Both the position numbers and the translations under genes were made by a program. 64,000 nucleotides of DNA, taken from JBKHDT01 sp046541195 (GTDB taxonomy: Bacteria > Pseudomonadota > Gammaproteobacteria > Halothiobacillales > Halothiobacillaceae). A model generated the notes under the pieces. It saw only the letters and a list, made by a program, of their open reading frames with translations. It was not told the origin of the DNA and ran no database searches. The stretch is from the NCBI GenBank assembly GCA_046541195.1, contig JBKHDT010000006.1, forward strand, positions 1 through 64,000. Direction: 5' to 3'. Of the stretch, positions 41,826 through 51,408 are shown piece by piece; the first letter of the stretch is position 1, and the number at the start of each line of letters is the position of its first letter.

Positions 41826-43208
41826 TCAGGCGCCGACGCAGCGGTTTCTGCCCTCGGACTTGGCACGGTACAGCGCGCTGTCCGCCCGCTCGAAGGTATC
41901 CTCGATGCCCTCGCCCTGGCGATGCTCGGTGATGCCGCAGGACAGCGTGATGCGGATGGGGTCGGTCTTGAACCGGAAGGGCGTGTTGGCAATTTCCTCG
42001 CGCATGCGGTCGACCACCGGCAGGGCGTGTTCCAGGCTGGTCTTCGGCAGCAGCATGACGAACTCCTCGCCCCCGAACCGGGCCACCATGTCGACCTCGC
42101 GAACCAGCTTGGCCAGGCGGCGCCCGACGACATAAAGTGCCTTGTCCCCAGCCTTGTGGCCAAAGTTGTCATTGACCTGCTTGAACAGGTCAATGTCCCA
42201 GATCGCCAGGCACAGCGGGGTGTGTTCCCGCTTTCTGCGCGCCAGTTCCAGGCGGACCCTTTCCTCGAAGGCCAGCCGGTTTGGCAGGCCGGTCAGCGTA
42301 TCGCGCAGCAGTCGTTCGCGGCTCTCGTCGAGGCTGGTCTTCAAGGATGCCGTTTCATGCTCCAGATGGCGCACGTGCGTCCGCAGCTTCTGGTTCTCTG
42401 CTTCCGCCTCCGCAACGCGCTTCTGGTCCGCCTGGCGATATTCGGCCACGTGCTTGCGAATCCGGCCGAGTCTTTCCTGAACGGCGGATTTCAGCGTGCT
42501 CAGTTCGGTTGCCTGGTCGACCTCGGCACCGATATCGGCAACTTGTCGGTTGACCGCTTCGTCGAGGGCGGATGATGCATCTCGCTGGCTGCTCAGGCGA
42601 TCCTGCTCGGTGGCCGCGTGCCGGTCGATGTCTCCGAGCGTGTGGGTGACCTGCTTGAGAAAGCTCGCCAGGTCGTTCTTTTCGGACTCGACCTGACGCC
42701 GCATGTCGTTGACCAACATGGCCGCCCGGTCGATCAGAACGCTTGTGACGGTATTGTCGGACTCGCTGGCCAATTGCTCGATCAGCCGGCTGCGGCGCTT
42801 TTCCAGCTCTTCGGTGAAGGCAATCCGCTCCAGCATGACGGAGAGCAGCTGGCGCGTCTGGCGATTGCGTTCCGCCACGGACGGCTCCATGGCGGACGGG
42901 AGGCTGTCCTGTTCGCTTTCGATGGCCGCATTCGCCTCGACCACCCGGATGGACTCGATAATCTCCGAGACGCCCGCGGTCAGCACGCGCCACGGCAGCT
43001 TGCCTTCCTCGGCAGCACGCACCTGCTCGCGCAGGCTCCGGACGGGCTCTTCGAGCTCCGGATAGGCCTTGTCGACCGCAAGTGACAGCTTGCCCAGCAT
43101 CTGTCGCGTCAGTCGTTCGGCCTGCTCCAGGTCGCCCTCGAGTTTGCCGAACTCGTCGAGCAGGGACTGGTATTTTTCCCGCAGTGCCTGTTGCTCGCGT
43201 TCATCCAT
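41826..43208 (-). CDS. Coiled-coil GGDEF diguanylate cyclase
   Basis: 460-aa soluble protein. Residues 1-290 are charged and helical with heptad-like Leu/Glu/Gln/Arg patterns (several coiled-coil stretches, probably a dimerisation stalk); the C-terminal 170 residues are a GGDEF domain with active GGEEF at 379-383 and an RxxD product-inhibition site (REVD) five residues before it. It makes cyclic-di-GMP. No TM or known sensor domain. ATG 43208 follows GAGGG at 9 nt; a start at 43241 adds eleven residues. Confidence 0.92.
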   Translation of the reverse strand: MDEREQQALREKYQSLLDEFGKLEGDLEQAERLTRQMLGKLSLAVDKAYPELEEPVRSLREQVRAAEEGKLPWRVLTAGVSEIIESIRVVEANAAIESEQDSLPSAMEPSVAERNRQTRQLLSVMLERIAFTEELEKRRSRLIEQLASESDNTVTSVLIDRAAMLVNDMRRQVESEKNDLASFLKQVTHTLGDIDRHAATEQDRLSSQRDASSALDEAVNRQVADIGAEVDQATELSTLKSAVQERLGRIRKHVAEYRQADQKRVAEAEAENQKLRTHVRHLEHETASLKTSLDESRERLLRDTLTGLPNRLAFEERVRLELARRKREHTPLCLAIWDIDLFKQVNDNFGHKAGDKALYVVGRRLAKLVREVDMVARFGGEEFVMLLPKTSLEHALPVVDRMREEIANTPFRFKTDPIRITLSCGITEHRQGEGIEDTFERADSALYRAKSEGRNRCVGA

Positions 43209-43365
43209 GCCCTGTGACCCTCTCAAGAAAACCTCGAACAAACCCCTCCACGGGCGCGCCAGGCCGCCGGCGACCGTCGTGCGGATGCCCAGTGCACGGG
43301 GGCACGACCCCCAGGTCCCGAGGCCCCCAAAAGGCGCTGTGGATGCTCAGGGAAAGCCGCTCCGG

Positions 43366-44094
43366 TCAGGGCGTGCGTTCCAGGCCGATCCGCTTCACTT
43401 GCGCCTCGATCCAGTCGCGGGTTTCGGCATTGACCTCTTCGGCCGTGCGTCCGGCGGTCTCGATGGGCGGGCCGATCACCACGTCAATCGTACCGGAATG
43501 TTTCTGCAGCCCCTTCCGGGGCCAGAAGATCCCGGAGTTCAGCGCAACCGGAATGACCGGCCGACCGCTGGCCACGGCGACCGCGGCGCCGCCGATCCGG
43601 TAGTTCGGTTCGGTGCCCGGTGCCTGTCTGGTGCCCTCCGGGAAGATCACCACGTCCCGTCCCTGGGCCAGGGCATCGCGGGACTGCACGATCATGTCCC
43701 TGAGCGCCTTGCGGCCTGCCGCGCGGTCGATGGCGATCGGCCCGATGGCAGCCAGCCCCCAGCCGAATACCGGGATCTTCAGCAGTTCCCGCTTCAGCAC
43801 GAAGGCCGGGTAGTGCAGCAGCGACGGGAAAAAAAAGGTTTCCCAGGTCGACTGGTGCTTGGCCAGGATCAGCCGTCCCGATCCGGCCGGCGGCAGGTTC
43901 TCGGTGCCCGTGACGCGCCAGTGCAGACCGAGCGTGACTCTGGCCCACCACAGGACGAAACGCCCCCAGCGATACAGTAGACGATACCGGAAATGAAACG
44001 GCAGCAACGGACTGATCGCGACGACCGGCAGCATCACGATCAGGGTGAGTATCTTGCCTGCCAGAAACGCCAGTGCGCGCGCGGTGGTCATCAT
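43366..44094 (-). CDS. plsC: 1-acyl-sn-glycerol-3-phosphate acyltransferase
   Basis: 242-aa membrane enzyme converting lysophosphatidic to phosphatidic acid. N-terminal TM (about 10-32); block I HQSTWE (Glu in place of the usual Asp, as in many PlsC); block III FPEGTR; block IV with VIPVALNSG. Two adjacent ATGs (44094, 44091). It starts 18 bp after glyS and is probably in its operon. Confidence 0.92.
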   Translation of the reverse strand: MMTTARALAFLAGKILTLIVMLPVVAISPLLPFHFRYRLLYRWGRFVLWWARVTLGLHWRVTGTENLPPAGSGRLILAKHQSTWETFFFPSLLHYPAFVLKRELLKIPVFGWGLAAIGPIAIDRAAGRKALRDMIVQSRDALAQGRDVVIFPEGTRQAPGTEPNYRIGGAAVAVASGRPVIPVALNSGIFWPRKGLQKHSGTIDVVIGPPIETAGRTAEEVNAETRDWIEAQVKRIGLERTP

Positions 44095-44112
44095 GATCCC
44101 CGCCCGTCGCGG

Positions 44113-46221
44113 TCAGCCGCCGGAAACCAGCGACAGGTCGGCCGTGCGCAGGAACAGCGCCGCCAGTCGATTGAGCAGCGCGATCCGGTTGGCGCGCAGC
44201 TTCGGGTCTTCGGCCATCACCATGACCTGGTCGAAGAAGGCGTCCACCTCGTCGCGCAGATGCGCCAGCCGCGACAGTGCGGCCGTGTAGTCGCCCGCCG
44301 AGAATAGGGGCGCGGTCTCGCCTTCCAGCGCCACCAGCCGCCGGTACAGGACCTGCTCTGCCGGGTCGGCCAGGCGGTCTTCATCCACGGCGGCCAGGTC
44401 GCTCGGAAAGGCGCCGGAATCATCGCCCGATTTGCGCAGAATATTGTGAATCCGCTTGTTGGCGGCGGCCAGCGCCTCGGCCTGCGGCAGGGCGAGGAAC
44501 GCGTTGACTGCCTCGACGCGCCGGTGAAAGTCGTGCGGTGCCGAGGGCCGGACCGCCGCCACGGCGTCGAAGACATCGTGGCGTATGCCGCGGTCGAGAT
44601 AATAGGCCCGCAGCCGCTCGGTCATGAAGTCGAAGACCACGTTGACTGCGCCCGGTGCGCCGGCCACCCGCTCCGAGAGCGCGGCGGCGGCCTCCTCGAG
44701 CAGTTCGTGCAGATCCAGATCCAGCTTCCGCTCGATGAGGATGCGCAGCACCCCGAGCGCAGCGCGGCGCAGCGCGAACGGGTCCTTGGCGCCTGTCGGC
44801 CCCTGTCCGATGGCAAAGATGCCCACCAGCGTGTCCAGCCTGTCGGCCAGCGCGAGAGCCTGCGCGACCGGGCCGGCGGGCAGCGCATCACCGGCCCGGC
44901 GGGGCAGGTACTGCTCGTCGAGCGCCTGGACGACCTCGGCATGCTCGCCCTCCAGTTCGGCCAGGTAGCGGCCCACGATGCCCTGAAGCTCGGGAAATTC
45001 TCCGACCATGCTGGTCTGCAGGTCGCACCGGGACAGGAGGGCCGCCCGCCTTGCGAGGTTCGGGCTCGCGTCCAGTCGGCTGGCAATCAGCGCGCACAGT
45101 GGCGCGACCCGCCCGACCTTGTCCCGGATGGTCCCGAGGCGCTCCTGGAAGATTACGTGGCCAAGACGCTCAAGATGGCTTTCGAGCGGGTGCCGGCGGT
45201 CCTCCTTCCAGAAGAACTCCGCGTCCGCGAATCGTGGCCGGATCACCCGTTCATTGCCGGCACGCACCTGGGCGGGGTCGCGGCTGTCGATATTGGCCAC
45301 CGTGATGAAGTGCGGCATCAGTGCCCCGTTGCCATCGACCACCGGGAAGTATTTCTGGTTGTCCTGCATGGTGTGCATCAGCGCCTCGGCCGGCACCTCC
45401 AGAAAATGCGACTCGAAGCTGCCACAAATGGCGACCGGCCACTCCACCAGCGCTGTCACCTCGTCGAGCAGGTCCTCCTCGATCACCGCCCGGCCGCCGA
45501 TTTCCTGCGCCAGGGATTCGACCTGCACGCGAATCGCGTCCCGTCGCTGCGCAAAGTCGGCCAGCACGTGTCCGCGGGTTTCCAGCAGCCTGGCATAGTC
45601 CGCCGGGCGTTCGACGTATAGCGGATCGGGGTGGTGGAACCGGTGTCCCCGGGTCTGGCGACCGCTGGCGATGCCCAGGATTTCGGCCTCGATTGTCCGG
45701 TCCCCGAGCAGGAGCACCACCCAGTGCACCGGGCGGACGAATTCCTCGGTGCCGGCCCCCCAGCGCATCCGCTTGGGAATCGGCAGCCTGTGCAGCGCCT
45801 GCCGGACGATTTCCGGGATCATGGCTTCGGCCGGCTGACCCGGTTCGACATGGCGGTGGATCATCCAGGCGCCCTTGTCCGTTTCCAGGCGCTCGAGCTG
45901 TTCGACCGCCACGTTGCAGGAGCGGGCGAATCCCTGCAGGGCCCGGGTCGGGTTGCCTTCCTCGTCGAAGGCGGCCGCCACGGCAGGCCCCCGGCGCTCC
46001 TGCGGCCGCTCGGGCGTGCTGGTGGCCACGCCTTCAACCAGCACCGCCAGCCGGCGTGGAGCCGCATAACCGCGGTGTCCCTGGGGCGACAGGCCCGCAT
46101 CGGCCAGGCCATTGATCACTTCGTCCGTGAAGACTGCGCTCAGCCGGCTCAGGGCCTTGGGCGGCAGTTCCTCGGTGCCGATCTCGATCAGCAGGTCGCA
46201 GCGTTGTGTCATTTCGGTCAT
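44113..46221 (-). CDS. glyS: Glycine-tRNA ligase beta subunit
   Basis: 702-aa subunit (E. coli 689 aa) of the alpha2-beta2 glycyl-tRNA synthetase; carries tRNA recognition with an HD-like middle and the C-terminal anticodon-binding DALR domain. N-terminus LLIEIGTEELPPKAL is the family hallmark. ATG 46221 is used; ATG 46212 is an alternative; the longer frame to 46380 overlaps glyQ and is not supported. 22 bp behind glyQ. Confidence 0.96.
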   Translation of the reverse strand: MTEMTQRCDLLIEIGTEELPPKALSRLSAVFTDEVINGLADAGLSPQGHRGYAAPRRLAVLVEGVATSTPERPQERRGPAVAAAFDEEGNPTRALQGFARSCNVAVEQLERLETDKGAWMIHRHVEPGQPAEAMIPEIVRQALHRLPIPKRMRWGAGTEEFVRPVHWVVLLLGDRTIEAEILGIASGRQTRGHRFHHPDPLYVERPADYARLLETRGHVLADFAQRRDAIRVQVESLAQEIGGRAVIEEDLLDEVTALVEWPVAICGSFESHFLEVPAEALMHTMQDNQKYFPVVDGNGALMPHFITVANIDSRDPAQVRAGNERVIRPRFADAEFFWKEDRRHPLESHLERLGHVIFQERLGTIRDKVGRVAPLCALIASRLDASPNLARRAALLSRCDLQTSMVGEFPELQGIVGRYLAELEGEHAEVVQALDEQYLPRRAGDALPAGPVAQALALADRLDTLVGIFAIGQGPTGAKDPFALRRAALGVLRILIERKLDLDLHELLEEAAAALSERVAGAPGAVNVVFDFMTERLRAYYLDRGIRHDVFDAVAAVRPSAPHDFHRRVEAVNAFLALPQAEALAAANKRIHNILRKSGDDSGAFPSDLAAVDEDRLADPAEQVLYRRLVALEGETAPLFSAGDYTAALSRLAHLRDEVDAFFDQVMVMAEDPKLRANRIALLNRLAALFLRTADLSLVSGG

Positions 46222-46243
46222 GGGGTGTTTCGACTCGTGCGGA

Positions 46244-47152
46244 TCAGCAATCGCGGGCGCACATGGGGAAGCCGAGCTTCTCCCGGGCGGCATGGTAGGC
46301 CTGGGCGACGGAGCGGGCCATCTGGCGGACGCGCAGGATGTAGCGTTGACGTTCGGTGACCGAGATCGCCCGGCGTGCATCGAGCAGGTTGAACGAATGT
46401 GATGCCTTGAGCACCTGCTCGTAGGCCGGCAAAGGCAAGTCGGCCTCGATCAGCCGGCTGCAGTCGCGTGCGCACTGCTCGAACAGGCTGAACAGGAACT
46501 GCGTGTCGGCGTGCTCGAAATTGTAGGTCGACTGCTCGACCTCGTTCTGGTGATAGACGTCGCCGTAGGTGATCACCCCGGCCTCGGAGCGAGACCAGAC
46601 CAGGTCGTACACGTTCTCGACATGCTGCATGTACATGGCCAGCCGCTCAAGTCCGTAGGTGATCTCGCCGGACACCGGGTGGCAGTCCAGCCCGCCGACC
46701 TGCTGGAAGTAGGTGAACTGGGTCACTTCCATCCCGTTGAGCCACACTTCCCAGCCCAGTCCCCAGGCCCCGAGCGTGGGGGATTCCCAGTTGTCCTCGA
46801 CGAAGCGGATGTCGTGGGTGAGCGGGTCGAAGCCCAGCATGCGCAGCGAGTCGAGGTAGAGCGCCTGGATCTCCGGCGGTGACGGCTTGAGCAAGACCTG
46901 GAACTGGTAGTAATGCTGCAATCGGTTGGGATTGTCGCCGTAGCGCCCGTCGGTGGGACGGCGCGAGGGCTGGACATAGGCGGCGCGCCAGGGTTCCGGA
47001 CCGATCGAGCGCAGGAACGTGGCCGGGTGAAACGTGCCGGCCCCGACTTCCATGTCCAGCGGTTGAAGCACGGCGCAGCCCTGGCCGGCCCAGAAGTCCT
47101 GCAGGGCGAGAATCAGCCCCTGGAAGGTTGTCAGATCAAATTTGCTCGACAT
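46244..47152 (-). CDS. glyQ: Glycine-tRNA ligase alpha subunit
   Basis: 302-aa catalytic subunit (E. coli 303 aa). Class II motifs: FQGLILALQDFW, GAGTFHPATFLR with EPWRAAYVQPSRRPTDGRYG (motif 2), and the GLERLAMYMQ motif 3. ATG 47152 gives MSSKFDLTTF; an upstream ATG at 47242 is in the leader. A TATACT (minus strand, 47200-47195) is a possible -10. Divergent from mtfA. Confidence 0.97.
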   Translation of the reverse strand: MSSKFDLTTFQGLILALQDFWAGQGCAVLQPLDMEVGAGTFHPATFLRSIGPEPWRAAYVQPSRRPTDGRYGDNPNRLQHYYQFQVLLKPSPPEIQALYLDSLRMLGFDPLTHDIRFVEDNWESPTLGAWGLGWEVWLNGMEVTQFTYFQQVGGLDCHPVSGEITYGLERLAMYMQHVENVYDLVWSRSEAGVITYGDVYHQNEVEQSTYNFEHADTQFLFSLFEQCARDCSRLIEADLPLPAYEQVLKASHSFNLLDARRAISVTERQRYILRVRQMARSVAQAYHAAREKLGFPMCARDC

Positions 47153-47284
47153 GGTGCCGCTCGGTTGAACCCGGTTTGCATCAAGGGGCCCAAGAGTATA
47201 CGGAAAAGCGACGGGAATACCGAGTGCGCCCATCCGGTACAATCGGCGCCTGTTGCGTCCGTCCTGCTCCGGAGTCCCACATCC

Positions 47285-48049
47285 GTGTTCTCGAAAATTC
47301 TGTCTTCATTCGGCCGTCGCCCGCCGGCGCGCCTGGCGCTGGACGACGCCCTGTGGCACGAGGTGGTCGTTGCCGTGCCCCTGCTGGCCGCCCGCCCGCC
47401 GGAAGAACGACAAGGGCTGCGCGAGATGGTGGAGCGGTTCCTGGCACGGAAGGGCTTTTTTGGCGGTGACGGCTTCGAGCCGACCCTGCCCATGGCCGTG
47501 CAGGTCGCCGCGCTGGCCTGCCTGCCGGTGCTGCACCTGGGTGACCACTGGCTGGACGCGGTGTTCGAGGTGGTCCTGTATCCCGACCAGTTCGTCCCGA
47601 CCATCGAGCACATCGACGAGTTCGGCCTGGTACACGAGGAAACCGAGGCGCGCAGCGGCGAGGCCTGGGAGCACGGAACCCTGGTGCTGTCCTGGCCGGA
47701 TGTGGAGGCATCCGGCCGGATGGAGGAAGGGTACAACGTGGTGATCCACGAAATTGCCCATGTGCTGGACATGCGCAACGGGGCCTTCAACGGTTTTCCC
47801 CCGATTCCGGTGAACATGGATGCGGGACGCTGGACCGCGGACTTTACCGAGGCCTTCGAGGCACTCAACCGGGCGATCGACGCGGGCGAAACGCCGGCGA
47901 TCGATCCTTATGCAGCCAGCGCGCCGACCGAGTTCTTCGCCGTGGCCAGCGAGTATCATTTCGAGCGGCCGGATATCCTCCGTGCGGCATTCCCGCGGGT
48001 CGCCGCGCAGCTGGCCCGCTTTTACGCGGGGGGCGGGCTGGTGGCCTGA
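47285..48049 (+). CDS. mtfA: Zinc-dependent peptidase MtfA
   Basis: 254-aa gluzincin related to E. coli MtfA (YeeI), which binds the Mlc repressor and so influences glucose PTS expression. HEIAH at 145-149 with the third ligand in EFFAVASEYHFE. The start GTG 47285 follows TACAAT (47238-47243), a good -10. Start chosen because the upstream frame (to 46913) lies opposite glyQ. No Mlc gene is in view. Confidence 0.9.
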   Translation: MFSKILSSFGRRPPARLALDDALWHEVVVAVPLLAARPPEERQGLREMVERFLARKGFFGGDGFEPTLPMAVQVAALACLPVLHLGDHWLDAVFEVVLYPDQFVPTIEHIDEFGLVHEETEARSGEAWEHGTLVLSWPDVEASGRMEEGYNVVIHEIAHVLDMRNGAFNGFPPIPVNMDAGRWTADFTEAFEALNRAIDAGETPAIDPYAASAPTEFFAVASEYHFERPDILRAAFPRVAAQLARFYAGGGLVA

Positions 48050-48105
48050 TCGGCAACGCCGCAGCGGCCGGGCGCCGCGCGGCACCACGGAGGCTGGGAA
48101 CACAG

Positions 48106-48846
48106 GTGCGTATCTTGTTGAACGCCGATGTCGGCGAAGGGTTCGGGAACTACCGCCTCTGCGACGAGGCGGTGCTGATGCCGCTGATTGACCAGGCGAA
48201 CGTCGCCTGCGGCTTTCACGCCGGCGATCCGGTCGTCATGCGTCAGAGCGTGCTGCTGGCGCTGACGCACGGGGTGCGGATCGGGGCGCACCCAGGCTAC
48301 CCGGACCTGCAGGGCTTTGGCCGGCGTTCGCTGGCGGTGTCGCCCGGGGAACTGGTGGCCCAGGTCCGCTACCAGGTCGGCGCGCTGGAAGGTATCGTCC
48401 GCGCCGAGGGTGGCAGGCTGGACTACGTCAAGCCGCACGGGGCGCTGTACCACGACATTCTGCGGCATCCGGAGCGCTTCGAGGCGATGCTCGAGGCGCT
48501 TGCGGCCCTGGCCTTCGATCACCCGCTCGGGCTGATGGTGATGGCCGGCCCGGCCGGGGAGGCGCTGGATCGCGCGCGCGCCGAGGCCCTGGGCGTGCCG
48601 CTGCTGTTCGAGGCATTTGCCGACCGGGCCTACGGGGCCGACGGGCGGCTGACGCCCCGCGATCAGCCGGGCGCGTGCCTGGACGACGCGGAGGCGGTAG
48701 TGCGTCAGGTGCGGGCGCTGGTGCGAGGCGAGCCATTGCCCGGCCTGGGACGGCCGGTGCGTGCCGATTCACTCTGTCTGCACGGCGATCACCCGCGATC
48801 CGCGACGCTGGCACAGGCGGTTCGCGCGGCACTGGAGCCGGGGTGA
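48106..48846 (+). CDS. pxpA: 5-oxoprolinase subunit A (LamB/YcsF family)
   Basis: 246-aa protein with the family opening LNADVGEGFGNY, CGFHAGDP, GAHPGYPDLQGFGRR and YVKPHGALYHD. With PxpB and PxpC it opens 5-oxoproline to glutamate using ATP. GTG start with GGAGG upstream. The stop overlaps the pxpB ATG (TGATG). Confidence 0.93.
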   Translation: MRILLNADVGEGFGNYRLCDEAVLMPLIDQANVACGFHAGDPVVMRQSVLLALTHGVRIGAHPGYPDLQGFGRRSLAVSPGELVAQVRYQVGALEGIVRAEGGRLDYVKPHGALYHDILRHPERFEAMLEALAALAFDHPLGLMVMAGPAGEALDRARAEALGVPLLFEAFADRAYGADGRLTPRDQPGACLDDAEAVVRQVRALVRGEPLPGLGRPVRADSLCLHGDHPRSATLAQAVRAALEPG

Positions 48847-49514
48847 TGGCTGCCTGGCGGGTGCCCGAGATCACGGCCGCCGGGCTTGACGGCCTGATGC
48901 TGCGCTATCCCGAGCCCGTGGGCGAGTCCTTGCTGGCCCAGCTCCAGGCCACGGCCAAGTCCCTGCGGGCGCGCCCGGATTACCGGGAAGTCGTTCCTGG
49001 CTATGCGACGATCTACCTTCGCCTGTCCGACCCGGCCGTCACGCAGGCAGAGGCCGGCAACCGGTTGCGTGAACGGCTTGCGGCCCTGCATGCCGGCGCC
49101 CTGCCCGAGCTGGCCAGCGGTCGGCTGCACGAGCTGCCGGTGCGTTACGGGGGGCGTGACGGACCGGATCTGGAACGGGTCGCGGCGCAATCCGGTCTCT
49201 CGTCGGCGGAGGTGATCGAGCGACATGCCGGGCAGACCTATCGCGTATACGCCGTGGGTTTCATGCCGGGGTTCGCCTATCTGGGGCTGGTCGATCGGGC
49301 AATCGCGGTCCCGCGGCTTGAAACGCCCCGGTCCCGGGTTCCTGCCGGCTCGGTGGCTCTGGCCGACCGGCAGACGGCGGTGTACCCTGCGGCCAGCCCC
49401 GGCGGCTGGAACCTGATCGGGCACTGTGCGCTGCCGCTCTTTGAGCGGCGGGCCATGCGCGGACTTCTGGGTCATGCCGACCGGGTGCGCTTCGTGCCGG
49501 CCGGCCGGGGCTGA
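48846..49514 (+). CDS. pxpB: 5-oxoprolinase subunit B (KipI family)
   Basis: 222-aa allophanate-hydrolase subunit 1-like protein. Signature AVGFMPGFAYLG followed by PRLETPRSRVPAGSVA, and PGGWNLIGHC near the end. Coupled to pxpA by a one-base overlap. The usual next gene pxpC is missing; an ABC ATPase follows after 24 bp. Confidence 0.92.
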   Translation: MAAWRVPEITAAGLDGLMLRYPEPVGESLLAQLQATAKSLRARPDYREVVPGYATIYLRLSDPAVTQAEAGNRLRERLAALHAGALPELASGRLHELPVRYGGRDGPDLERVAAQSGLSSAEVIERHAGQTYRVYAVGFMPGFAYLGLVDRAIAVPRLETPRSRVPAGSVALADRQTAVYPAASPGGWNLIGHCALPLFERRAMRGLLGHADRVRFVPAGRG

Positions 49515-49538
49515 ACGACAAGTGGGGAATGACAGGCG

Positions 49539-50450
49539 ATGGATGCGATCGTGACCGCCCGGGGGCTGACCCGTCGCTACGGCTCGTTCGTGGCCGTGGA
49601 CGGCATCGACTTCGACATTCCACGCGGGCGCTGCTTCGGCTTTCTGGGGCCCAACGGGGCCGGCAAGACCACCACGCTCAAACTGCTGATGGGGCGCTCC
49701 GAACCCGATGGCGGGACCCTGACCGTGCTCGGCGCACCCGTGCCGAAGCAGGCCCGCCAGGTTCGGGCGCGCATCGGCCTGGTGCCCCAGAGTGACAACC
49801 TGGACCCGGACTTCTCGGTCCGGGAGAACCTGCGCATGTACGGGCGCTATTTCCGCCTGCCGACTGCCGAGGTGACGGCGCGCATCGACGAATTGCTGGC
49901 CTTTGCCCACCTTGAGGAAAAGGCCGACCAGAAGGTCGAGAATCTCTCCGGCGGCATGAAGCGGCGGCTGACCATCGCGCGCGCGCTGGTCAACGATCCC
50001 GAGCTGGTCATTCTCGACGAGCCGAGCACCGGCCTGGACCCGCAGGTCCGCCATCTGATCTGGGCCCGGCTGGCCGAGCTCAAGGCCCGCGGGGTGACGC
50101 TGATCCTCACCACGCACTACATGGAAGAGGCAGAGCGGCTCTGTGACGAGCTGGTCGTCATGGACCAGGGGCGGATCCTGGAGCAGGGCACTCCGGCCGA
50201 GCTGGTGCGCCGGCATGTCGAGTCGGACGTCATCGAGCTGCGGGGCGCGGTGGAAGCGGCCCTGCTTCCCGAGCTTGAGGCGCGGGGGTGCCGTTGCGAA
50301 CACCAGGGTACGGCAGTCTACGCCTACACCACGGAGCCGGCACCGATCCTGTCGCTGCTGGCCGATCGAAACGACCTGGTTGTCATTCATCGGCGGTCGG
50401 GCCTTGAGGATGTGTTTCTCAGGCTGACCGGCAGGGGGCTGCGCGAATGA
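49539..50450 (+). CDS. ABC-2 transporter ATP-binding protein (NodI-like)
   Basis: 303-aa ATPase with GPNGAGKTTT (Walker A), Q-loop LVPQSDNLDPDFSVRENL, signature NLSGGMKRRL, Walker B VILDEPSTGLDP and LTTHYMEEAERL. The C-terminal 70 residues are the extra domain seen in NodI/DrrA-type exporters. Substrate unknown. Overlaps the permease by four bases (ATGA). Confidence 0.9.
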   Translation: MDAIVTARGLTRRYGSFVAVDGIDFDIPRGRCFGFLGPNGAGKTTTLKLLMGRSEPDGGTLTVLGAPVPKQARQVRARIGLVPQSDNLDPDFSVRENLRMYGRYFRLPTAEVTARIDELLAFAHLEEKADQKVENLSGGMKRRLTIARALVNDPELVILDEPSTGLDPQVRHLIWARLAELKARGVTLILTTHYMEEAERLCDELVVMDQGRILEQGTPAELVRRHVESDVIELRGAVEAALLPELEARGCRCEHQGTAVYAYTTEPAPILSLLADRNDLVVIHRRSGLEDVFLRLTGRGLRE

Positions 50451-51232
50451 GTCGCTCGATCTGGACCCCGCCGGCACTGCGCCCCGACATGCTTGCCGTG
50501 GTGCAGCGCAACTTTCTGGTCTGGCGCAAGCTGCTCGGGCCCGCCATCGCGCTCAACTTCGGCGAGCCGCTGGTGTACCTGCTTGGTCTGGGGCTCGGCC
50601 TGGGTCTGCTGATCGGCGAGGTCGGCGGTATGCCGTATCTTGTGTTCTTAGCCTCGGGGATCGTGGCCTCAAGCGCCATGAACACGGTCAGCTTCGAGGG
50701 CATGTACTCGGTCTACACGCGCATGGTGCCGCAGAAAACCTATGACGCGTTGATGGCCACACCCCTGACCCTGGACGACATTGTCCTGGGCGAGGCGCTC
50801 TGGGCCGCGGCCAAGGGCGTGATCAGCGCGGCGGCCATCCTGATCGTCGCCGCGCTGCTGGGCGTTGTCCATGGCCCCGCGGCCGCGCTGGCGCTGCCGG
50901 TGGTGTTCCTGATGGGACTGGCCCTGGTGGGTCCGGCCATCATCATGAGCGCGGTGGCCGGCAGTTACGATTTCTTCAGCTACTACTTCGTGCTGGTGGT
51001 CACGCCGATGTTCATGCTCTGCGGCGTGTTCTTTCCGGTGGAGACCCTGCCGCAGGCCCTGCAGGCAGTGGTCCAGTGGCTGCCCCTGACCCACGCGGTC
51101 GAGCTGGTGCGGGCGCTGGTCATCGGGGTTGCGCCGCCGCGTCCGGTGCTCAACCTGCTGGTGCTGGTCGGCTACGCGTTTGCCGGCCTGTACCTGGCGG
51201 TGGTCATGGTGCGCCGGCGGCTGCAGGACTGA
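50447..51232 (+). CDS. ABC-2 type permease (NodJ-like)
   Basis: 261-aa inner-membrane protein with six TM helices; GLGLGLLIGEVGGMPYLVFLA and the C-terminal FFPVETLPQALQAVVQWLPL with THAVELVRAL are typical of NodJ-family exporters. Forms a transporter with the preceding ATPase. Nodulation-factor export itself is unlikely here: no nod genes are present. Confidence 0.9.
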   Translation: MSRSIWTPPALRPDMLAVVQRNFLVWRKLLGPAIALNFGEPLVYLLGLGLGLGLLIGEVGGMPYLVFLASGIVASSAMNTVSFEGMYSVYTRMVPQKTYDALMATPLTLDDIVLGEALWAAAKGVISAAAILIVAALLGVVHGPAAALALPVVFLMGLALVGPAIIMSAVAGSYDFFSYYFVLVVTPMFMLCGVFFPVETLPQALQAVVQWLPLTHAVELVRALVIGVAPPRPVLNLLVLVGYAFAGLYLAVVMVRRRLQD

Positions 51233-51408
51233 ACCTGCTCATCCGCGACCGGGCGGGCGGCCTTTTTCCACCAGACCGGGGCACCGCGCCGTCGTGCGCG
51301 TCCCGGGACGGCCCGCTGGCAGGCGGTGGTCGGACCGGATCTGCTAGAATCGCCCGTCAACCTGTCCACATCCACGCTGAAGGCGACACCTGGTTGCCGG
51401 AATCGAGC

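Noticed and set aside
50447..51232. Nodulation-factor exporter (NodIJ) role
   Set aside because: Similarity is at family level only and no nod genes or rhizobial context are present.
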